Of a DNA stretch of 64,000 bases, positions 21,380 to 32,275 are shown piece after piece. The stretch comes from Molanna angustata (lineage: Eukaryota > Arthropoda > Insecta > Trichoptera > Molannidae). The notes below the pieces were generated by a model that had not been told where the DNA came from, made no database searches, and saw only the letters and a program-made list of their open reading frames with translations. Numbering within the stretch: the first letter of the stretch is position 1; every line of letters begins with the position of its first letter. The stretch spans positions 40,619,447 through 40,683,446 of the forward strand of contig OY754970.1 of assembly GCA_963576475.1 (NCBI GenBank). The letters are read 5' to 3'. Position numbers and translations under genes: made by a program.

Positions 21380-21529
21380 CTACATAAAAATACAAAGGAA
21401 GCACACAATATCTTTAAAGATCTTTTCCTTTATATATTCAACACCTAGGCGACGAAAAGCGGCAAGACCAGATGCTTCCTTCACACATTCTGGCAAACCA
21501 TTAAACAGTTGAAAACCTTTGTAATACAC
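21380..21529 (-). pseudogene. LINE reverse transcriptase C-terminal relic
   Basis: The minus strand is open for 49 codons. It reads VYYKGFQLFNGLPECVKEAS, then GLAAFRRLGVEYIKEKIFKD. The pattern (KGxxLFNxLPxxVRxAxxLxxFKxxxxEYI) is the usual end of many LINE reverse transcriptases. No start and no catalytic domain remain. Confidence 0.65.
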
Positions 21530-21597
21530 ATTATTTTAATTGAAAATTAAATTATCTTATTGAAAAAAACAATTAAAATTTAATGTAACAAAAAACA

Positions 21598-21650
21598 ACT
21601 TTTTACTCTCCACACTATGGAATAGGGGAGAGTCATGATTTCGCAAAATT
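21598..21650 (-). repeat. Dispersed repeat, copy 2 (inverted partner of 325-377)
   Basis: ACTCTCCACACTATGGAATA, then GGGGAGAGTCATGATTTCGC. This is the reverse complement of the segment at 325-377 with a few changes. Confidence 0.6.
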
Positions 21651-21852
21651 TAAGCGTATTTTTTTTATTTTATATAATATATCTAAATAATATTTTTTTT
21701 TTCAATTAAACTAAGAAAGAAATTTGATGATGTGACGATTCCCTCTATTTATTGTTGCTGTGATTGTTAAATTGTTTTGTAGTTTATTTTATCTTTTACT
21801 TCTTCTTGTTTTAAATAATATGTAAATATTTGTCTTCTTGTTTTAAATATTT

Positions 21853-22085
21853 GTCGGCCTTCGTGGCTCAGTTGGTTGGGTATCTGACTGCTGATCCAAA
21901 GGTCCCGGGTTCGATTCCCGGTGGAGACACAGTTTTTAATTGTGTTTTCAGTCTGGATCTGTGAGACGATTAATATCGTAAGTCTCCAGAATGTGGAAAC
22001 TTGTTATTGGGTGCGTGTTAAATTAAAATTTGACATAGTACCTGTTAGTTGCCCGAGAACCAACTAAATAAATACTAAATAAATA
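21853..22085 (+). mobile_element. tRNA-derived SINE, family B, full-length copy
   Basis: Head GTCGGCCTTCGTGGCTCAGT includes the A box (TGGCTCAGTTGG). The B box lies in CCCGGGTTCGATTCCCGGTG, with perfect T-stem pairing. A body with TATTGGGTGCGTGTTAAATT follows, and it ends in AAATAAATACTAAATAAAT. Other copies are at 17560-17990 and 57525-57715. Confidence 0.9.
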
Positions 22086-22427
22086 TGTAAGACCATGCAC
22101 TGTAGAAACTCATAGCTTCACATTTCCTGGGTTGTCTTGAAGATACTGTATACTGTATAGTGGTTATTGGTAATTAGGTATAATATGGTTGTTAATAAAT
22201 AAAACCACACTTTTTGTTGATAATCCACTTGTCTTCAATTTCTAGATCTGATTTTTGAAGATATTTCTCAAGTTATATATACCTAATTGTCTGCATAAAT
22301 CGGGTAAAAAAATGTAACATGCATATGGATTTGAATACGATGCCATCGATTGCTAGTTCGATACACTCATCACTAAACCAACAAGCTGTATCAACTAAAA
22401 ATATTATAATTTAAATAAAACGATATG

Positions 22428-22593
22428 TTTGAATTATAAATTAGCTATAAACCACTTGTTTTTTGAGTCACTTCGCGACATGTTTCGGAAGCGCTGTCCT
22501 TCCATCGACCGGCGTGTCTAGACTAACATGTTGAATTTGTGTGTATATAGTATTTGTGTGTACAAGTGGTTTATAGCTAATTTATAATTCAAA
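22428..22593. mobile_element. Short TIR element (32-bp inverted repeats)
   Basis: Inverted repeats at 22428-22459 and 22562-22593 match over 32 bp (TTTGAATTATAAATTAGCTA, then TAAACCACTTGT). The roughly 100-bp interior is less AT-rich and carries CACTTCGCGACATGTTTCGG and CGACCGGCGTGTCTAGACTA. No transposase is present. The flanks ATATG and ATATG may be part of the element or a short duplication. Confidence 0.8.
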
Positions 22594-22644
22594 TATGGTT
22601 AATATAACCTACCACAAAATATCCGCCGAATCATTAAATGATAA

Positions 22645-23096
22645 TAAAATGGAATATTTTTATTATTGCATATGCGCAAACATTGGATTTTTTTCTCCCT
22701 GTCGGGAGTCAAAGATATTTTTTAACAGATTTTTAATTATCTCAATAGAGACGAAGTTGGAATATTTATTGTAGGAGAACCGGGAAATCAAGGCACCTAC
22801 AGGGCTTACGACCTGTCATCGGCTGGTTTACGTGGTAAATTTTTACTGTAGTAAAAATTCCTTATTTTCAAGCAAAAAGAATTTCAGTATTACAATATAT
22901 AGAACTTTCAAAATTGAATTGATAGGGATCTCATAAAAAAGGCATAATTGGTGAACGTTGCGCAAGCGCATAAAGTGATCACGTAAACTAGCCGATGACA
23001 GGTCGTAAGCCCTGTAGGTGCCTTGATTTCCCGGTTCTCCTACAATAAATATTCCAACTTCGTCTCTATTGAGATAGTAAAAAATCTGTTAAAAAA
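22645..23096. mobile_element. Fold-back element F3, complete copy with 12-bp direct repeats
   Basis: Arms of about 115 bp (22712-22835 and 22979-23095) are inverted copies. They contain TCAATAGAGACGAAGTTGGA, GAGAACCGGGAAATCAAGGC, and GGGCTTACGACCTGTCATCG. Upstream of the left arm is a non-palindromic 5' segment (TATTGCATATGCGCAAACAT). The 12-bp GATAATAAAATG lies before (about 22638) and after (about 23097). The copy at 49110-49375 has the same 5' segment and also 12-bp direct repeats. It ends in CTGTTAAAAAA, which looks more like a retroposon end than a DNA transposon terminus. Confidence 0.8.
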
Positions 23097-23109
23097 GATA
23101 ATAAAATGA

Positions 23110-24350
23110 TATGTATTTCAAGTAATGTTCATCTTTTGCGATACCATTTTGTTTTCCAACGAAACTCTTTGAAGTAGGTATAATAGGAATGTATAGGTTC
23201 GTGTAGTAACGAATTAATTATGTTTCGTGTATATGCTTAACACGTGTTGAAAATTTTACAATTTGAGTATATTGGATGGAATAGGATTATATAATATTGG
23301 ATGTTATAGTGTTGTCTGTAAGTATACATGTATGTGAAAGACAGTCGTATATTCAAAAACAATTATCAGGAGGTAAGTAAACGGGTAAAGCTATTGATCC
23401 GTACATACTAGACTAACGCAAGTTACAGGTAAATAACAATGTCGATTATGCGGGCCCCTTCAAGGTTCGTTTATGTTTAGAATCGGATGTATACACTTTT
23501 GGAAATTAGTTACGGTACAATTAGAAATAGAATATATTAATGAAAAATTCATTAACCCCTGATCGCTAACGCGGCATAGTCCCACACTGGGTTGGCGCTT
23601 CCCGTCTTATGGCAATTAATACATCTCGTCAATTCAAAAATTATGTGTCAAGAAAAAAATATGTGTCTTAATAAAAAATAAAAACATCAATGCGTATAAT
23701 GCACCTAACCGTTTTTTTACTGTTCCTTTTTCATTTTAATAAATCTACAAAAATTCAAACAATTCGATACAAAAAATGTAATACCTAGAGTGCACAACTA
23801 CATAGATACATACTACAGTAAAAAATAACTGTAGTATGTTCCTTGAGTTAAATTTAATAATTATTAATTAATTTATCCATTTTACTCTTTTCTTTTCGGG
23901 TAGAAAATAAGTTTTATGTCAAAAATTGTTTTAACACGCATCCGATAACAAGCTATATAGAGTTGTCACCAAATATCTTGAACTTTTAGCCGAGAAGGGG
24001 GGCGATTTGCTCGTAAACCAACGAAGCAAAAATACACAATTTGCACTCTGCGCAACCGGAAGCTCGTTCAAGAAGTATTCTATGTATATTATTTTTATTG
24101 GGAATATACAATATGACAGTTATTACAGTATTTTTTCATTGCTCTGGTGTATTTGTATTGAATAAAGACAATATAAACTTAACACTTCTTTAATTACAAT
24201 CCCAGTTTAAAAGATCTAATAAATAATTTATTAATTCTTGATAATATTGCGCGCGTAATAAATATTACAACGACAACACTATACCAGCCGTTACCACAGA
24301 ATGACCGCCAATAATTCGGTTTTACGAAGACAGCGGAATGTCTTCGGGGA
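23110..24350. other. No recognised gene; one hairpin
   Basis: AT-rich. A hairpin with a 12-bp stem is at 23808-23839 (ACATACTACAGT, 8-nt loop, ACTGTAGTATGT). A piece at 23925-23955 (TTAACACGCATCCGATAACA) resembles the family B SINE on the minus strand. Nothing else is supported. Confidence 0.45.
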
Positions 24351-24358
24351 TCTACATA

Positions 24359-25518
24359 GGGGAAGGGAGGGCAAGATGGAAGGTTTAACTTTATGATGTA
24401 AAAAAAAATATAACAACATAATATAAAAAATTTATTTCAATCAGTTTTGATAAAGGTCTTACATGTTTATAAAATTGAGTAATTAAAAATATTGAAAATT
24501 GAGTATAAAATCTGTTAGGACTCATAAAAGAAAAAATGAAAAAATTCCATCTTGCCCTAACCCTGAGGGTAGAATGGAAAGCTTATACGGGCAAGATGGA
24601 ATGAATAGGATATCCCTACATTTTACAATTAACACATAAAAAACAACCATTTTCTAAGTCTGTAGGTACATAGTTCATGTGCCCAACCACAACACACTGG
24701 ACACTGTACCCAGTCCTCTGTGGGTGGTTCCACATAATACACACAACACATCTTCTTTTGAGGACTGCTCCGAATGTTGTAGTATATTTTCATCCTTTTC
24801 TGTCTTTTTTTCCTTTTCCTTTACCCTTTCTTTTGCCATTTTCTTTATTCTCGTAGGTTTTTATATTGTTATTTTTATTATCCTTGCCCTAGATGATCCG
24901 ATTAAGCACTAATTTTGGTTTTGCTTTCAAGTCGTTCTTTTTTTCGATAGCTTCTTTGAATGGAGAACTGGTTAGGATTTCTGATTTTTGATCCAAGATC
25001 CTCTGTTGCTCTTTCTTATATACTTGAACACCATCTACAAAGAACAACATCCTCAATTAGTTGAAAAATTTAAAACAAAAATCAAAATAATTGCACGCGG
25101 GCAACATGGAAACTATTCCATCTTGCCCTATAATGCAATTTTTCATCTTGCCCATATGCCCACTGCCAATAATAATATCAACGCTTTAAAGATCCTTTAA
25201 TTATTTTCCTCTTTCAATATCAATTCATACAATCTATCCCTAATAGGTAGTTTGTATAAAAACAAAATGGTAGTATTACTTACTTTGTATAAATAATCAC
25301 ACTGGAAAAGTTCACTGATTTCGTAATGATTTGTCGCGAAAATACGAAACACGTGTACACGTCGCTTGGTGGCGCGAACCGAACCGAGTCACCGTTCGTA
25401 AACACAGGATGGCTGCGTGTATCTGTGTATGTGGAGACTCTTCCGCCTTGTCACGTGATTTGCGATATGTTGGTAGTTTCCATCTTGCCCGCTTCTTCCA
25501 TCTTGCCCTCCCTTCCCC
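24359..25518. mobile_element. Pogo-like (Tc1/mariner superfamily) DNA transposon, decayed
   Basis: Perfect 24-bp terminal inverted repeats begin GGGGAAGGGAGGGCAAGATG at both ends (24359-24382 and 25495-25518), flanked by TA (24357-24358 and 25519-25520). The longer flanks TCTACATA and TATACATA also nearly match, so an 8-bp duplication cannot be excluded. The motif GGGCAAGATGGAA occurs at least eight times in either orientation: near 24370, 24546, 24590, 25098, 25118, 25143, 25478 and 25496. The interior holds a decayed transposase tail on the minus strand. The 1160-bp length is too short for a full transposase. Confidence 0.8.
24670..25062 (-). pseudogene. Pogo/jerky-type transposase C-terminal relic
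   Basis: On the minus strand one frame reads VQVYKKEQQRILDQKSEILT, then SSPFKEAIEKKNDLKAKPKL and a premature TAG. The same frame continues as a Lys/Gly-rich stretch (GKRKGKGKGKKDRKG). In a shifted frame the segment TEDWVQCPVCCGWAHELCT follows. In pogo/Tigger/jerky-type insect transposases an ILTSxPxKxxL motif, a basic linker and a C-terminal Cys/His finger (W-x-Q-C-x-x-C-x-x-W-x-H-x-x-C) occur in this order. The DDE catalytic core and the DNA-binding half are absent. At least one stop and one frameshift break it. Confidence 0.7.
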
Positions 25519-25526
25519 TATACATA

Positions 25527-26332
25527 ACGTACAGTATGAAGTACTGAATACCACAAAATACCTATATGGTTTCGAAATACTGTTTTATTTTGTAACTTAC
25601 GCATATGTACTCAATTATATTATTTTTATAAATAATACTTAATGTTGAACAGAACTAAAACATTTTTGATATATTTTTTTTTCAGATCCACTAAAATTGG
25701 TTAGGTATGATGGTATCCCTACAAATTCGTTGTATCTTTGCGTTACACTTACAAACAATATCAAAGCAAATTTCTGTGGTAGAAGGATGTTCTACTAATT
25801 GGTATACACAAGATTATGCAAGAAATCCTATTTTGTTTAATCATATTAACAATACATACATACATTCCGAGAAAACAATTCAAGTAATATTATTTCATTT
25901 CAAAATGAACATTTATTTGTATTTAATATAATTTAGTATTATTGAGAGATGTTGGTAACTTTAAAGACAAAGTATAGAAGATTGACACTTGTGGACTGTT
26001 ATTGACGTCAGATCTTTTTAAATGTTACAACAATAATACTGTACAGTGACAACTGTTTAATTTTGCTCCTAGCTTTTTTACAAATACTATATTTAGTACC
26101 AATTTTTTCAAGTCAATGAATAAAAAAATAGTTTTAATAAGTGATTGTGACCTGGTTCTGTGATAAATTTTGGTTCTATACTTCATGGTTTTTGTGTAAA
26201 TTCATCAAAACTGGAGGTTTCTTATATCCTATTGTTTTGACATCTGTTTTAATTTATTCCTACCTACTGACAGTACTACACAAATACAAGTACATTTTCA
26301 ATACTAGCTGTCAAATTGAAATAATCTGAAAG
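25527..26332 (+). other. Upstream region of LINE 2, probably containing its 5' UTR
   Basis: No ORF here is credible. The 5' end of the LINE with ORF1 at 26333 must lie in or before this stretch, but I could not locate it by a target duplication. Confidence 0.4.
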
Positions 26333-27154
26333 ATGAGTAAAAGGATTGCAGCCCAATCAGGCAGCGACTCTCCTATGAATATAACGGATATGCGAAACAT
26401 GATAACTAGTGCAGTGAAGGAAGGGAATAAAGAGATCATCATGGAAATTAACGATATCAAAGGAACTCTACAAGAAATGAGTGATAAATATAATAGTTTT
26501 CATGCAGATCTCTTGGCCGCTAAGCAGAGGATTGTTGAGCAGGAAAACCAAATATCTCAATTGGAAGGTTCAAATCAGGAATTGAGTGAAAAAATTATGA
26601 CTTTGGAGTCGAAGATGGATTCTGAACTTGCTGAATTGAAAATTTATGTTGATAAACTGGAAACTTATAACAATAATCAACAACAATCTCTTTTGACTTG
26701 TAATTTGGAGATCTTTGGAATACCAAATGACAAAAATTTGAATCTTAATAAGGAGGTCATTGATATAGCTGCCTCAGTTGGATGTGGACTTGTAAATGAT
26801 GATTTAATGTTTGTTACTCGCAAGAAATCGGCTAATCCACAGAGACCGGGCAGTGTTATTCTGAGACTAAAGGACAAAGGGAAGAGGGACGTATTTCTGG
26901 CAGCGGTAAAAAAACACAAAGGAATTCCATCGAGTCCAAAAGATGTATCTGGTAACAGAGGAAGAGTCTATGTGAACGAACATTTTACTTGGAAAAATAA
27001 ACAGATTCTTCATGCTACAAAAGTGTTCAGAAAGGAAAGTGGATACGATTTTTTATGGGTCAGAGATGGGAAAATCTTTCTGAGAAAGAATCAATTTTCC
27101 GGCCCCATAGAAATCACAAGCATAAGGAAGCTGCAAACATTGACTCAAGATTAA
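26333..27154 (+). CDS. LINE ORF1 protein (coiled coil + RRM-like)
   Basis: A 273-residue protein with no internal break, starting at an ATG preceded by an in-frame stop. Residues about 30-115 are rich in Glu/Lys/Leu/Ile with heptad-like spacing (IVEQENQISQLEGSNQELSE) and should form a coiled coil for multimerisation. LEIFGIP at about 127 starts an RRM-like fold, and PGSVILRLKDKGKRD continues it. The C-terminal part has VYVNEHFTWKNKQIL and WVRDGKIFLRKN, as in L1/CR1-type ORF1 proteins. It should bind the element's RNA and help reverse transcription. ORF2 begins 243 bases downstream, so translation of ORF2 would need reinitiation or an internal start. It is the only large intact frame in the window. 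Confidence 0.85.
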   Translation: MSKRIAAQSGSDSPMNITDMRNMITSAVKEGNKEIIMEINDIKGTLQEMSDKYNSFHADLLAAKQRIVEQENQISQLEGSNQELSEKIMTLESKMDSELAELKIYVDKLETYNNNQQQSLLTCNLEIFGIPNDKNLNLNKEVIDIAASVGCGLVNDDLMFVTRKKSANPQRPGSVILRLKDKGKRDVFLAAVKKHKGIPSSPKDVSGNRGRVYVNEHFTWKNKQILHATKVFRKESGYDFLWVRDGKIFLRKNQFSGPIEITSIRKLQTLTQD

Positions 27155-27397
27155 TTTTATCGGCTTACCTTTTTAATTTCATGACTTTTTTTGCTATAGC
27201 TTATTACATATTTTATTTTCCTCTGTTCTTTTATTTTATCAGCTTATTTGGTTTATGCGAAAAAGTACATTTGAGCATATACTCTATTTTACTCTTACTG
27301 TTTATAGTGGCAATTCCTGCTTTACCTTATCATTTAATTATGTGGTCTATTAAACTGGTTTTATTTGGTTATTGGCGCGGGCGCTGAGCGGATTACG

Positions 27398-30196
27398 ATG
27401 TTCTATCAGAACGTGCGAGGTCTACGGACTAAAACTAATGAATTTTACCATAGCGTAACACTAAATAATTTTGACATAATTCTAATAACAGAAACATGGT
27501 TAACTGACGGTATATACGATGGGGAACTGTTCGATGATCAGTATGCAGTATTTAGAATGGATAGAGATAGTGTTTCATCTCGTAAATCAATAGGAGGTGG
27601 TGTACTTATAGGAGTGAAGAAAGAATTAAAGGCTTATAATAATGTTAACTGGTCCTCTTGGGTAGAGGATACATGGATAACATTAGATAATATACTTAAA
27701 AATAAATCAATTCATATCTGCTGCTCATATCTTCCAGGTGTCAGTGCTAAACTCACAACTTCACAAAGATTAGCTCTTATTACTTCCCAAACAGAAATCA
27801 TCAGAGACAGAACAACACAATATCCTGATGATGTATTTATTATTATTGGCGATTACAATATGCCAAATATTCAATGGGATACTCTAGGTAACAGTACTTA
27901 TGACATGTGCTCTAAGGAATTGTTAAACTGTGTAACATTCTCAGGTCTTAATCAATATAACAAAATAAAAAATCACTGTGATAATGTATTAGACTTGGTA
28001 CTGTCAAATATTCCTATAGAAGTTAATGGGTCAGACACCTTCCTTGTACGTGATGATCCCTTTCGTAAACCTCTGCAGTTAAATTTTCAATTGTCTAACT
28101 TAAAAATGAATGGAGGGTCCTCCATATGTATAAAACTCTTTAAACAGGCTGACTATAAGTTGATTAATAGCAAGCTTAAAAACATTGACTGGTCAGCTGT
28201 AATCGACTGTGATGATGTGAATTTAGCCACTGATAACTTTTACTCAAATGTACATAAAGTGATTGACAATATGATTCCAACAAAAATTATACACCAACAC
28301 AAATATCCAATATGGTTCCATTCGTCACTAATAAAATTAGAAAAGGAGAAATTAAAATATCATAAGAGGTGGAAGCAATCTCACAATCCTCTAAATTATC
28401 AAACTTTCGCTCTTCTCCGTAAAAGACAAAAAGGAATGTCAATTAATGCTAGGGAAAAGTATTTCAATAGTACTGAAAACTCCATTCAATCAAACGTCAA
28501 AAAATTCTGGTTTTATGTTAAATCAAAGAAACGTAATGCTTACTCATTTCAGTGTTTAATTAATGGTGATCGTACTGCTCAAAGTATACAGGAATCTGCA
28601 TATTTCTTGTCAGATTACTTTGCCTCTGTTTTCAATACAGTCGATTCTTCTACACCATATTGTAGTGAGGAGGTTGCAGGGTGTCAAACTATAGCAAATA
28701 TACACTTAGACATAACAACAGTATCTAAACACCTAAGTTCAATCGACATAAGAAAGAGTCAGGGCAGTGATGATTTACCAGGCATATTCTTGAAGTACTG
28801 TGCCAGCTCCTTAACCATCCCAATTTATCATATTTTTAAAAAGTCACTATCCAACGGTACATTTCCTGATAAATGGAAACAGGCATTAGTTACTCCTATA
28901 CCTAAGAGTGGGAACCTGAAAGATGTTTCAAATTACCGACCAGTTTCCAAATTGCCCATTTTGAGTAAACTCTTGGAAAAGATCGTGTACGATCAAATGT
29001 ACTTTGCGGTCAAACTCCATTAAGATCCTAAACAACATGGTTTTGTTAGGGGACGTTCTACTAATACAAATTTAAATGTCTTTCTAAACGAAATTCATGA
29101 CAACCTTGATAACAAAAGACAAACTGACGCAATATATACAGACTACTCAAAAGCCTTTGATAAAGTGGACCATCTAATTCTGACTAAGAAACTAAAACTT
29201 TTGGGTATTCACGGTGATCTTCTTAGGTGGCTAAAATCATACCTTATTAATAGAAGCCAAATAGTAGAGTACGGTGGTCATCTATCGTCTGCAACACAGG
29301 TGCCATCGGGTGTACCTCAAGGTTCCCATTTGGGGCCTCTCTTATTTAATATTTACATACATGACATTGGATTATGCTTCAGGAACAGTAATTACATATT
29401 ATACGCTGACGATATGAAAATCTACAAAACTGTTATAGACATTACTGACTGTGAGGACTTGCAACTTGACCTTGATAGACTAACTTTTTATTGTGTCTTG
29501 AATAAGCTGTTACTAAATGTAAAAAAATGTCACTCCATTACATTCTCTAGGAAAAAGAGTACAATACAATACACATACACAATCAATAGGGAGGCGATTG
29601 ATAAGAAATCAGACTGTAGAGACTTAGGTATACAACTGGACAGCAAACTTTTATTTGACAAACACATTGACACAATTACACTGAAAGCTTATAAAATGTT
29701 GGGATTCCTGATGAGAGTATGCAAACCATTCACACAAGTGAAAACATTTATCTTACTATATAACACAATTGTTAGAAGTCAATTGGAACATGCATCAGTC
29801 ATCTGGAATCCACAATATAATATTTATATTAACAATATAGAACGAATACAACAAATATTTTTGAAACATATGAAGTACAAATTTGGTAATAACTACAAAC
29901 ATGAATTGCAGACTTTACAGACAAGACGAAGGACCTCAGACTTAATGTACCTTTATGACATAATAAACTTCAATATTGACTGTACAGACCTTCTGAAAAT
30001 TATTAACTTCAACATACCAAACAGACGAACAAGACACACCTCAACGTTCTTTTTAGACAAAAAAAACACTAATGCCGCTCAAAATTCGCCATTGTACCGA
30101 TGCCTTACCACGTATAATAATTTGGAAAAGATCAGGTCCGTGGACATATTCTGTATGTCCAGGACTCTTTTCAGGAGCCACGTTAGACAGGAATAA
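27398..30196 (+). pseudogene. LINE ORF2: endonuclease + reverse transcriptase, one nonsense codon
   Basis: One frame spans 933 codons from the ATG at 27398 to the stop at 30194-30196. A single TAA at 29021-29023 (codon 542) interrupts it. Bases 29024-29164 are open in the same frame, so no frameshift is needed. The N-terminal endonuclease shows FYQNVRGL, ITETWL (Glu32), IIGDYN and LDLVLSN. The SDHxP position reads RDDPFRKPL, lacking the usual His. The reverse transcriptase has IYTDYSKAFDKVDH (motif A, near codon 580), SGVPQGSHLGPLLFN (PQG at about 640) and YADD (669-672). The C-terminal region has VRSQLEHASVIWNPQ. The stop removes the whole reverse transcriptase catalytic region. Confidence 0.9.
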
Positions 30197-30366
30197 TAAT
30201 TTTTTTTTTATTACCAGTAGTGAGTACAATGCACCATGAAATCAAAGGTGGGCTGATTAAGTTACAATTACTTATGTTGCTTACAATTACTTATGTTATA
30301 TTTGTTAAAAAAAATATTATTGTACGTTGCCCATTTTTTCAAATAAAATAAAAAAAAAAAAAAAAA
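30197..30366 (+). other. 3' UTR and poly(A) tail of LINE 2
   Basis: It contains a tandem ATTACTTATGTT-type repeat (TTACAATTACTTATGTTGC, then TTACAATTACTTATGTTAT) and ends with AAATAAAATAAA plus a long A run. Confidence 0.75.
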
Positions 30367-32062
30367 TGTTAATATGTAACCAAGCATCAAAGATGTAACC
30401 AAGATCTCTGTAAAAAAACAACTTATTGGGAATCAACCAATGGTTAGGCACCATAACTATGACAGAACTTCTACAGGGCTTGAAGACATAATTTTGTAGT
30501 AAAAGTCTTCCCTATTTTTTTATAAAATAAAATAAATTAAATCCCGTTTGATAATGAGCTCGCCAATCGCATAGTGTGAAAGAAAGTATTTGATATAGTT
30601 TTAATAGGTACGTAAAATGTAAAAAAATATTCTTTGCCAAAAACTTACCACATCGCGTTAATGGATTATGAGATGATCATATTATGAATATTTAAAATGT
30701 GTTATTTCACCCTTGAAAACATTCTAACCTAACCTCAATAATTAATTTAATTTTATAGTGGATGAACCGTACATACCTAACTTGTCCTTCACATATTGTA
30801 TTGATGAATTAATAATAACCAATCATGAAATACAGCATTGAAACAAGAGTTGACACCAAGAGAACAAAAAGCCTCCTTAGAACCACGGAAACAAAGAATC
30901 ACCCTCCGATATTTAGGAGCTTGGAAATAAGAAGAATCTGTGAAGTTAAAGATGTTGTGCAAGAAGACGCTGACCGAAATTGGTGAGAATAGCAGGAGAC
31001 GAGCAGGTAACCTGCATGTAGCATATCACCCTGAAGACCTCCAATGAAGAAGGAAGACTTTCCAAACAATGGAAAAATAGCTAGACGTCGACCTTCCAGG
31101 AGCAGGTTCCGAGAACAACAGGGCAAGGTCCTAGCTGTAGCAGAATTAGAAGAAGACTTAGTGTAATTTTTTTATAGATTCTTCTTCTGGGTCGCAGTCC
31201 TAAGTTTGGTTTGCATCAAGCGTTCGATCTCTCCACTAATGTCTATTATCCACCAGGCTCTTCGCCTCATTGCTGCTAAAGCGCAGATCACACACATATC
31301 ACCTGAATTACCTCAAGCAGGGCGACCTCTATGGATCAAAAATTATTTGGGAACTAATTAGTTAAAGCCACATTATTTGGATTATTTTTACTCCGCCTTT
31401 TAACAAAGTTTGGTTATTCCAAAGGCGATTTTCATCTTGTTTATTGCGGTTAAGAGATAATCATACTTTTGCCGAAGATTTTTAATCAAAATTTTCCTCT
31501 AAACATGGTTTCTGAATCAAAATTAGCGTTGTGCTACAATATAGGCATTCCCAGAAAAAATATGATTTTTTATGAATTATTATTAATACCTGAAATATCC
31601 TTAAATTCTCTGAAATAATAAATTTATTCAAAAGTCCCCCTTTTTTACACATTTTTCATAAACTTCACATGTCTGTCTGAATTGGAATTTCACAATCAAT
31701 TTTAATAAACCTCCCGACCACTTTTAGAGCTTAGAAACATGTACTTTTTTCAGCTTAATTCATTTAATATTTTTATGAAATTGTATAATTTTGTATTTCA
31801 TACAAAGCTATGTGTTACCGGATGAGCGTAAACAAAATTTGATTGATTCAATTAGAAGCAACTTTAATATTTTACATTTTACTATTTTTATATGTTTTCA
31901 ATATAAAAACAGTTAAAATCATAATTATATGCATTTTAACTTTTAATAAATATGTATTTATTTTTAATCATTTCAACGCGAAAAAAACTTCATTTCACAA
32001 GGAGTCTTCATTTTTTTATTTAGAAGTTTTTTTTTCTATTACTAAATATTAATAATTCAAAA
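30367..32062. other. Mostly unassigned; possible old LINE debris
   Basis: A segment at 30850-31165 has the base composition and short blocks of a decayed LINE end (KDVV and arginine-rich stretches), but several frameshifts prevent a firm call. At 31185-31320 the minus strand has AAAGCGCAGATC-type sequence ending in GAAGAAGAA, compatible with another (AAG)n-tailed relic. The rest is AT-rich. Confidence 0.35.
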
Positions 32063-32275
32063 ATGACAGAAGAACTAATTATGAAGGGAAGAATAGATGA
32101 TTGCCTCAGAATAGGAAGACGTCAGATGTCATGGCTCTGCAACATTCGTGAGTGGATCGGTATTACAGACGTCGGCGAATTGTTCCGTACGGCGACGGAT
32201 GGAAATGCCTTTTCAGCAGGGATCGCCAACGTCGGGGGAACCTAATATGGCGCAAAGAAGAAGAAGAAGTTCCAG
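32063..32275 (+). pseudogene. RTE-like reverse transcriptase C-terminal relic with (AAG)n tail
   Basis: The frame reads MTEELIMKGRIDDCLRIGRR, then QMSWLCNIREWIGITDVGEL and FRTATDGNAFSAGIANVGGT before the stop. The pattern (IMxGRIxGxRxxGRRxxSWLxNIREW...ELFRxAxxxxxxxxxIANxR) is typical of the end of RTE-type LINE proteins, including those described from Lepidoptera. The tail GCGCAAAGAAGAAGAAGAAG follows directly. It is a 5'-truncated insertion with degraded residues (CLRI for a basic run). Confidence 0.75.

Larger units (their letters stand above)
26333..30366 (+). mobile_element. Near-intact non-LTR retrotransposon (LINE 2), poly(A)-tailed
   Basis: It contains a complete ORF1, a complete-length ORF2 with one internal stop codon, a 150-bp 3' UTR and a tail CAAATAAAATAAA followed by a run of A to about 30366. 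AATAAA-like signals precede the A run. Both proteins have the expected domains. The poly(A) tail and unrelated sequence show it is a different clade from the LINE at 976-5361 (CR1/Jockey superfamily; exact clade not determined). The 5' boundary is unknown. Confidence 0.88.

Noticed and set aside
21853..21930. Functional tRNA gene in the SINE B head
   Set aside because: A and B boxes and the T stem are good, but the anticodon arm does not fold, and the same sequence with body and tail recurs at 17724 and 57525.
24351..25526. hAT-type element with 8-bp duplication
   Set aside because: The flanks TCTACATA and TATACATA differ by one base and do not fit the hAT target pattern, whereas TA flanks and the pogo/jerky-like transposase tail fit a Tc1/mariner-superfamily element better.
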